Part shown: one piece after another, positions 44,041 through 49,634 of the stretch
How positions within the stretch are numbered: the first letter of the stretch is position 1
Layout of the letters: each line of letters opens with the position of its first letter
Assembly (NCBI GenBank): GCA_030682135.1
Contig: JAUXQT010000065.1
Coordinates: 1 to 49,634, forward strand
Direction of reading: 5' to 3'
DNA from: Nitrospirota bacterium
GTDB lineage: Bacteria > Nitrospirota > Nitrospiria > Nitrospirales > Nitrospiraceae
DNA: 49,634 nucleotides
Translations under genes and position numbers: made by a program
The notes under the pieces: generated by a model
Databases searched by the model: none
Told to the model about the DNA's origin: nothing
What the model saw: only the letters and a program-made list of their open reading frames with translations

Positions 44041-44874
44041 ATGATTGGAATCTGCCACCCATCCATTCGTAGGCTTCAGCACTGCATCCGTGACACGCTC
44101 TATGCCGCGGTAATCGTTGGCACCCTCCTGGGTCCAGTCCATGCCGAGGAGTCGCCGGCCACTCCTGCGATGACCTCGTCCCCGATCGCCGAGGCTCCAG
44201 TTGCGAGTGAACCAGCCACAATCGATCCCTCGATCACATTGCGCGGCTCCGTCTGGCGAACCAAAGCCGGAATCGTCTTTCTCAGGACCCCGATCGGACT
44301 GTTGTCCCTCAGCTCTAAAACAACGCTGAAAGATCTCAAGGCCTCGCACGAAGTACGTTTGTGGGTGCATGGGCGCCATACCGTCGTCGAGATCCGAAAA
44401 AGGGCTGACGGATCGTTAGTCCATCGCTATCTCAGCGGGCCCATGACAGCCGGAACTGGCGATCCAAAATCCTTCCAATGGTGGGGGCCCGACGGTGACC
44501 TGACCATCCAGCTCGGCACAGAGGACGAGAGGCTTTCGAGCTATCACGAGGGAGATCTGCTGACCGTCGAAGTCGACGACGCCAATAGCCTCCGAGGAGT
44601 CCACGACCTGCAGTTCGATCTCCAAATCAGCCAAGCCCCGCCGACCGGCGCCGATGCGCAACTACTCCTCTCGGGAACTGTAACCAAGCTCAAATCCAAC
44701 TTCGTCTTTATTCGCACTCCCATCGGCCTGGTCATGCTCAATTCAAAGATCGGAGTGCCTCACGTGAAGGTGGGACAACCGTTGACCATTCGTATCGACC
44801 AGGAGCATGTCACCGTCACGCTCCCCTCGACAAAACCCGCAACGCCACGATCCGGCGCTGCAACCATCCGCTGA
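44041..44874 (+). CDS. exported protein with two internal repeats
   Basis: A predicted exported protein of about 277 residues. From ATG 44041 a signal-like N-terminus (TLYAAVIVGTLLGPVHAEES) is followed by a Pro/Ala/Thr linker. Two copies of one beta-rich module follow: LRGSVWRTKAGIVFLRTPIG near the front and LSGTVTKLKSNFVFIRTPIG near the end, each leading into L-SSK or LNSK and a RLWVHG / TIRIDQ strand. A middle part has WWGPDGDLTIQLG. ATG 43993 is an upstream alternative. The module is unknown to me. Confidence 0.68.
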   Translation: MIGICHPSIRRLQHCIRDTLYAAVIVGTLLGPVHAEESPATPAMTSSPIAEAPVASEPATIDPSITLRGSVWRTKAGIVFLRTPIGLLSLSSKTTLKDLKASHEVRLWVHGRHTVVEIRKRADGSLVHRYLSGPMTAGTGDPKSFQWWGPDGDLTIQLGTEDERLSSYHEGDLLTVEVDDANSLRGVHDLQFDLQISQAPPTGADAQLLLSGTVTKLKSNFVFIRTPIGLVMLNSKIGVPHVKVGQPLTIRIDQEHVTVTLPSTKPATPRSGAATIR

Positions 44875-44916
44875 CCCTCGGCCATTACACCATTCGGCCT
44901 TGCCCGAACAACTGAA

Positions 44917-45020
44917 CGCCGAGCTCTAAGCGATGAGCGCTGACGCGAACATCGTTTTCGTGCACCGTTCATCACTCATCGTTCAACGTTTCCCGGTTGG
45001 CGGCCGTTTCAGCATCCTGC
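44917..45020. repeat. intergenic repeat fragments before the sigma factor gene
   Basis: This holds GATGAGCGCTGAC and GTTCATCACTCATCGTTCAACG words related to the 1290-1372 repeat, followed by TTGGCGGCC-TTTCAGCA (44997-45020), which matches the right end of the 26371-26493 palindrome with one indel. Two repeat families seem to meet here. Confidence 0.5.
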
Positions 45021-45069
45021 CAAGTTGGCTTGACAGGCCTCAGCCAAGCCCCTAGACTCCGCGCCAACC

Positions 45070-45690
45070 ATGCGCACCCCCGCGAAAAAGACGTCTCTTC
45101 AACGCCCCGCCACGCAAGAACCGGACGGATTTGATAAGCTCTATCGAGACCATGTCGACCTCATCTATCGATATGCACACCGGTTATGCGGCGAAACGGA
45201 GTCGGCCAAGGATCTCGTCCAAGAGACCTTTCTTAATGCCTACCGGGGACTCAAAGATTTTCGCGGCGAGGCACGGGCTTCCACCTGGCTCTATACCATC
45301 GCCTCACGGGCCTGCATACGGATGCGGCGCAAACGTAAAGGGGAACCCCAGCACGAGTTATCGCTGGAAGATTTCGTGCCCACATCGGAAGGAGAATTTC
45401 GCCTTCAGATCCCCATGGAAGGGCTCAGTCCGGAAGAGGCGCTGCAGAACAAAGAGCTCCGGCAGGCCCTCGACCAGGCGATCGACAAATTGCCGAAGAA
45501 ATATCGAATGGCCCTCGTGCTCCGCGATATGGAAGGGTTGAGCGCTAAAGAGGTCGGGTCCATCATGGGTTTGAACGAACGAGCCGTCAAATCGCGATTG
45601 CACCGGGCCCGCTTGTTTGTGCGGCGTGAACTCAGCGCCCGCGGCATCACCAACCACGATGACCACAAGTCGGGAGGCTTGGGCTCATGA
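45070..45690 (+). CDS. ECF-family RNA polymerase sigma factor
   Basis: A 206-residue sigma70 family protein with region 2 (FDKLYRDHVDLIYRYAHRL, AKDLVQETFLNAYRGL, ARASTWLYTIASRACIRM) and region 4 (LPKKYRMALVLRDMEGLSAK, GLNERAVKSRLHRAR). No region 1 or 3 is present. It overlaps the next gene by ATGA, an anti-sigma factor, so the pair is co-regulated. The regulon cannot be read from the sequence. Confidence 0.92.
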   Translation: MRTPAKKTSLQRPATQEPDGFDKLYRDHVDLIYRYAHRLCGETESAKDLVQETFLNAYRGLKDFRGEARASTWLYTIASRACIRMRRKRKGEPQHELSLEDFVPTSEGEFRLQIPMEGLSPEEALQNKELRQALDQAIDKLPKKYRMALVLRDMEGLSAKEVGSIMGLNERAVKSRLHRARLFVRRELSARGITNHDDHKSGGLGS

Positions 45691-45992
45691 CCAAGAAAAA
45701 AACAGCGGCGCCAAAAAAACGGTCCAAGCCATCGTCTCACCGCCATACGCCAGGCCAAGGCCATTGCGTGGATCTACTCCGGCAGTTATCCGCCTTTATC
45801 GACGACGAACTCCCGTCCGACATTTGCCGGGAAATACGCAAACACCTGGGCGCCTGTCCGAACTGCGAAGTCTTCATCGCCTCGCTTCGGCAGACCGTCA
45901 CACTCTGCCGACATCGCCCGGTCCCGCCGTTGAAGTCCAGCGACCGTGTGAGCATGCGCCGGGCGATCCTCGACGCCGCCAAGGCGCAGTAA
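45687..45992 (+). CDS. soluble zinc-type anti-sigma factor
   Basis: A 101-residue protein with a Lys-rich N-terminus and the zinc-binding anti-sigma motif HxxxCxxC (His53, Cys57, Cys60 in KHLGACPNC), preceded by LSAFIDDELP. No transmembrane helix follows, so it is a soluble ZAS-type regulator that should bind the sigma factor encoded just upstream. Soluble ZAS factors often sense redox change through zinc loss. Confidence 0.88.
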   Translation: MTKKKTAAPKKRSKPSSHRHTPGQGHCVDLLRQLSAFIDDELPSDICREIRKHLGACPNCEVFIASLRQTVTLCRHRPVPPLKSSDRVSMRRAILDAAKAQ

Positions 45993-46117
45993 GGGCAACG
46001 ACTTTCTCAACAGCCTACCAGGGGTGAATCGGCCTCCCTGGCCCCTTTCAGATCCTTCCAGCAGCATGGTACAGTACCGTCTTCTTCTCGACCTTTATCC
46101 TAGGGGGAGCGTACGAC

Positions 46118-47854
46118 ATGATGCGTCTGCAGATTCTCCAACATCGCCGATTCACAATCCTGTTTCTTGCTGGAACCCTGTCGATGGTCGCGGCCATGAC
46201 CGTGATCGAAACCCCATCGGCATCCGCAGCAACTGCGAAAAAATCGAAACAGTCTGCCACCGTTGCTGAAACGACGGCACAGCGTTACGCCGAAGCCATG
46301 GGCACGGGCAATACCGTCGTCGTGGGCCAACTGGACTTCGCCTGTCAGTATCCCCTCGTGACCGCGTCTCCCAAGGGCATCAAGACCTATCCGGCCGACT
46401 CCGATCCCCTCTATGACTCCTGCTGGCAAGGCCTGAAAGCCGCCCATGCGCCCACCTTGGTCCGAAGCGATGTGGGCATGGAGGTCTTGTGGCCCAGTAA
46501 TGGCGACCTGACATTTTTCAGTGAAGAGCTCAACCGCTACCCTGCCTCGGCCTTCGTGACCGACTCACTGGGCCTGACGCCTCCGGGAACCGGGTTCCAT
46601 ACTCGCATCGTCGGCAGTACAGCAGTCCCGTCGGCCTCGTTCCGCCTTCGGCCGAATGGCCCGATCGTGGCAGTGCCGACCACCTTGGTGAAGTTAGCCA
46701 TCAGCTATCAGGATCCCCTGACCGCTCCGTTGACCTACGCAGCCGGTTCGGTCAAATGGACGAATACGATCAAGCGGACCAGACGCGGACTGAAAGACAT
46801 CACGCTCCAATGGGTCGTCCTCTCCGGGCTGAAGAAACATGGCTTCGCCGGCGACATGGCGGTCGTGAACCTTCCCGTGACCAGCGGCGCCATCGCCGGG
46901 AGCGGCATCCGGGAACAAATTCCGTTCCTCACCGAAACGAGCCGCGCCCTCCCGGACTCGCAAGTCTGGTGGGGACCGACGGATCTTCCCGGTCTCTTGA
47001 CCGCCGCCGCGGCTCGCGCCGCGACCTTTCCGGAACTGCGCGACCGCGTCGCCATGTTGAATCGTGTCCTGATCATCGACCCGAACCACACCGAAGCCCT
47101 CATGGTGCTGAGCCGGCACCTCTATGCCGTCATCCTGCGCGAGGCCATTCCCTTTCACAAACTCATGGTGAAGGATCCGGCGCTGGCCTTGGTGGTCAAT
47201 GAGCATTTCTGGAACATCTACGCCCAGGCTGTGCGCATAGACCTCTCGCTGGGAATGGAGATGGGCGGGTTCGATAAACCGACGACGGCCGACTACCTCT
47301 ACCGCATGCTCTCGGCCATGAGGACCCTGGCGGATGTCCATCCGGAACAACTCGATAACCTGTTCCGGCTAGGCGTGGCCTTGCGCTGGAATCTCGACCA
47401 AGACGCTTCGATCGAAACCCATCAATCCCTGGTGAAAGCCATTCCGCCCGAGCGACGAGCCGGCAGAGCCGAAGCCCTGCTCCAACTGGCCTGGTCCCGC
47501 ATCAACAAAGTCGCCTGGAACCGCATCTTCGACGACTCGGATATTCGGACCGCCTATCAGGACGCCGATGCAGCGCTCGCAACCGCCGACCTGCCGCTCG
47601 ATAAATTCATGGCTGAATACACCAAGGCCTATAGCTTGCTGTTCACCCCTGACCGGAACAATCAGGCGCTCTTGGAGCGGCTGACGGAAGCCAAGAAATG
47701 GTTTGCTGAAATTCCCGGGCAGAATCCTGACATCTGGAACTTCTTTATCGGAGCAGAATCGTTGAAAGCGGTCCTGGATGCCGATCCCATCTTCCAGCCG
47801 ATTCTAGTCCAAGCTGAAGAAAAAAAGGCTGAAGGGCTAGCCGTAAGGCCGTAG
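46118..47854 (+). CDS. exported helical repeat protein of unknown function
   Basis: A 578-residue exported protein. The signal peptide (LFLAGTLSMVAAMTVIETPS, cleavage near SASA-AT) is followed by an N-terminal mixed domain with cysteines in DFACQYPL and YDSCWQGL. The C-terminal half is alpha-helical with TPR-like pairs (MLNRVLIIDPNHTEALMVLS, YLYRMLSAMRTLADV). GGGGAG precedes the ATG. It follows the sigma/anti-sigma pair by 125 bases and may belong to their regulon, but there is no direct evidence. I do not recognise the family. Confidence 0.7.
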   Translation: MMRLQILQHRRFTILFLAGTLSMVAAMTVIETPSASAATAKKSKQSATVAETTAQRYAEAMGTGNTVVVGQLDFACQYPLVTASPKGIKTYPADSDPLYDSCWQGLKAAHAPTLVRSDVGMEVLWPSNGDLTFFSEELNRYPASAFVTDSLGLTPPGTGFHTRIVGSTAVPSASFRLRPNGPIVAVPTTLVKLAISYQDPLTAPLTYAAGSVKWTNTIKRTRRGLKDITLQWVVLSGLKKHGFAGDMAVVNLPVTSGAIAGSGIREQIPFLTETSRALPDSQVWWGPTDLPGLLTAAAARAATFPELRDRVAMLNRVLIIDPNHTEALMVLSRHLYAVILREAIPFHKLMVKDPALALVVNEHFWNIYAQAVRIDLSLGMEMGGFDKPTTADYLYRMLSAMRTLADVHPEQLDNLFRLGVALRWNLDQDASIETHQSLVKAIPPERRAGRAEALLQLAWSRINKVAWNRIFDDSDIRTAYQDADAALATADLPLDKFMAEYTKAYSLLFTPDRNNQALLERLTEAKKWFAEIPGQNPDIWNFFIGAESLKAVLDADPIFQPILVQAEEKKAEGLAVRP

Positions 47855-47887
47855 CCTTTTCCTATCGCGTCGCGTACGTTAGAGATC

Positions 47888-48580
47888 ATGTTCAGGCTCA
47901 GCGCAAACCCATCCGTGCGCTTTCCGCCCGTTGACTCAGCATCGCCAGAAGGACTGCTCGCTGTCGGAGGCGACCTGCGACCGGAACGGTTGCTCGAAGC
48001 CTACCGTCACGGCATCTTTCCCTGGTACGACGATGACCAGCCGATCTTGTGGTGGTCGCCCGATCCCAGGACCGTCCTCTTTCCCCCCAAGCTCCACATC
48101 TCGCGCAGCCTCAAGAGCAGTCTCCGCCCCGGCATCTTCCGCGTCACATTCGATACCTGTTTTCGCGAGGTGATGACTCACTGTGCAGGACCGAGACCGC
48201 AATATCCGGACGGGGGCACATGGATCACCGCGGAGATGCTTGAAGCCTACACCCGCTTACATGAACTCGGGTACGCCCATTCGATTGAAACCTGGCAGGA
48301 CGAACAGCTGGTCGGCGGGGTCTATGGAGTCGCGATCGGTGGAGCGTTTTTCGCAGAGTCGATGTTCACGCGAACCTCCGACGCCTCGAAAGTCGCGCTG
48401 GTCTCGCTCATCCGCCAACTCCAAGCCTGGGGATTTCAACTCATGGACTGCCAGCAATCCTCACCCCATGTGATCGCCCTCGGCGCAGAAGAGATTTCCC
48501 GCCGGGAGTTTCTCAATCACCTCAATGCGGCGCTGACGATCCCAGATCGACGCGGACGCTGGCAGTTCGACATTCCATGA
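47888..48580 (+). CDS. aat: leucyl/phenylalanyl-tRNA--protein transferase
   Basis: Adds Leu or Phe from tRNA to N-terminal Lys/Arg, making N-degrons for ClpAP/ClpS. A 230-residue protein with [67 protein letters not shown] and the catalytic [18 protein letters not shown]. It lies 33 bases after the exported helical protein. Confidence 0.95.
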   Translation: MFRLSANPSVRFPPVDSASPEGLLAVGGDLRPERLLEAYRHGIFPWYDDDQPILWWSPDPRTVLFPPKLHISRSLKSSLRPGIFRVTFDTCFREVMTHCAGPRPQYPDGGTWITAEMLEAYTRLHELGYAHSIETWQDEQLVGGVYGVAIGGAFFAESMFTRTSDASKVALVSLIRQLQAWGFQLMDCQQSSPHVIALGAEEISRREFLNHLNAALTIPDRRGRWQFDIP

Positions 48581-48687
48581 TATAAGTCGTGAGCCGGCAG
48601 CTCATTCTTATAGTTCCAACTAATTTATATTGCTGACAACTCAGTGATGTTATGTAACTCCTTATCTAATTATTATAGTTTTGAAAA

Positions 48688-49596
48688 ATGAAACTTTTTG
48701 ACACCCATGTCGTCGCCACTTTTGGCAAACGATTCCAAAGACTCGTGGAGGATGCGAAATCCCTTCCGGGAGCGTCTGAATATCTCGAACAGATGGAGAG
48801 ATATTGGCGTACCTATCAACCCTTTGCTTCCCAGGACTTCCAACATCAGTTACTGGCGGATGACGACAAATTTTACTCTCTAACTTGGGAACTGATGCTT
48901 GGGGCTACACTTTTGGAGAAAGGCTATCATCTTGAACCCAGCATAAATGACAAGAGACCTGACCTGTGCCTTATTTTGGAAGGAAAAAGAATATGGATTG
49001 AGTGCTGCTTACCAACTGGTGGCGATCCATCGAAGCCTAACAGTGTCACCGAAACGGTCTTGACCTCTGATGGAGATTTTGAGTTTCACGATGTAGACCA
49101 TGACAAAAGCGTCTTACGATGCACTCAGATACTTTCAGAAAAGAAACGACAGCACCTACGGTGGATTGCAAAAGGTGTATGTAATCAAGATGAACCTTTC
49201 CTGATTGCGCTTAACGGACGAAATCTGCAACTGAGTATTTTTAACAGTTCGCTGCCACAAATCCTCCGCGCTCTGTATGGCACTGGAGATATGTATGTTG
49301 TTCTTGACTCCAAAGATGCGGAGTACAGGGAGTCGGGATACCACTTTAAACCGCAGATTGATAAATCAGAAACCACGCCAATCTCAACAACCTTTTTCCT
49401 GGAAAAAGACAATAGTCACATCAGCGGAGTGCTATTTTCTACGAACTGGATTATGCGTTCCTCTTCAACCCCGCAATACTGTTATGTTGAAAACAGAGGT
49501 GGCTCCGGTTGGTTGGACAGCCTAGGCCATTTCTTAAGTGGTGCCTGGCGAATTACTGACTACGCGGCGGTCTGCCGTGTTGTCAGATGGTCATAG
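48688..49596 (+). CDS. orphan protein with a PD-(D/E)XK-like core
   Basis: A 302-residue protein with base composition clearly richer in A and T than the rest of the window. Residues about 55-115 have the shape of a restriction-endonuclease fold: LTWELMLGATLLEKGYHLEP, KRPDLCLILEGKRIWIECCL. The PD and the IWIEC strand match PD-(D/E)XK proteins, although the usual Lys after Glu is replaced by Cys. The C-terminal half has no recognisable motif. The AT-rich upstream gap and lack of co-directional partners suggest acquisition by transfer. Function uncertain; a defence or DNA-repair nuclease is possible. Confidence 0.6.
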   Translation: MKLFDTHVVATFGKRFQRLVEDAKSLPGASEYLEQMERYWRTYQPFASQDFQHQLLADDDKFYSLTWELMLGATLLEKGYHLEPSINDKRPDLCLILEGKRIWIECCLPTGGDPSKPNSVTETVLTSDGDFEFHDVDHDKSVLRCTQILSEKKRQHLRWIAKGVCNQDEPFLIALNGRNLQLSIFNSSLPQILRALYGTGDMYVVLDSKDAEYRESGYHFKPQIDKSETTPISTTFFLEKDNSHISGVLFSTNWIMRSSSTPQYCYVENRGGSGWLDSLGHFLSGAWRITDYAAVCRVVRWS

Positions 49597-49634
49597 TACA
49601 CCTGGTCGGGCGTCTGGCCGTCAAGCGCCTGATG

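Overview
The window is a gene-dense, GC-rich stretch of a diderm (Gram-negative) bacterial chromosome. Two OmpA-like small beta-barrels, LptE, MlaA, a LolA-like protein, a secretin and many lipoproteins all require an outer membrane. The leuS-lptE-holA order, Der with a charged N-terminal extension, TRL-like and DUF3015 proteins and the intergenic palindromes look like Nitrospirota (genus Nitrospira). That assignment is an inference from gene style, not a proven placement.

Layout. 1-5.4 kb: threonine catabolism (tdh-kbl), mlaA, an alpha/beta hydrolase and two paralogous small lipoproteins that end in a clear terminator. 5.6-21.1 kb: the centrepiece, an aryl-polyene (xanthomonadin-like) biosynthetic region built as two convergent operons. 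The plus-strand arm holds a flavin-dependent halogenase-like enzyme, a chorismatase of the FkbO/Hyg5/XanB2 family, a NodB-type deacetylase and three tandem paralogous lipoproteins. The minus-strand arm runs methyltransferase, ACP, adenylating ligase, dehydratase, LpxL-like acyltransferase, LolA-like carrier, MMPL exporter, ketosynthase, chain-length factor, dehydratase, ketoreductase, glycosyltransferase. Nearly every junction in it is a stop-start overlap. The two arms overlap tail to tail by 20 bases. DUF4105 and DUF3015 genes lie just upstream of the minus arm and may belong to it.

23.8-27.2 kb: a beta-barrel, a TRL-like lipoprotein with its own terminator, an M48 metallopeptidase and an AIM24-family protein, the last two separated by a 123-bp palindromic element. 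27.3-33.8 kb: a 1474-residue TPR / low-complexity / single-TM protein divergent from a short GspD-like secretin. 34-43.3 kb: housekeeping genes (tRNA-His, pyrF, rpsT, holA, lptE, leuS, a barrel, a methyltransferase, a HAD nucleotidase, der). 43.4-48.6 kb: a small PAS-like protein, an exported internally duplicated protein, an ECF sigma / zinc anti-sigma pair, an exported helical protein and aat. 48.7-49.6 kb: an AT-richer orphan gene with a PD-(D/E)XK-like core, probably horizontally acquired.

How the main system would work (inference). Chorismate is converted to a hydroxybenzoate, possibly halogenated, and activated by the AMP ligase onto the ACP. A lean type II ketosynthase/CLF with ketoreductase and two hotdog dehydratases then extends it to a polyene without enoyl reduction. 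The LpxL-like acyltransferase and GT2 enzyme would attach it to a lipid or sugar, and the MMPL protein, LolA-like carrier and lipoproteins would move it to the outer membrane. Protection against oxidative damage is the known role of related pigments.
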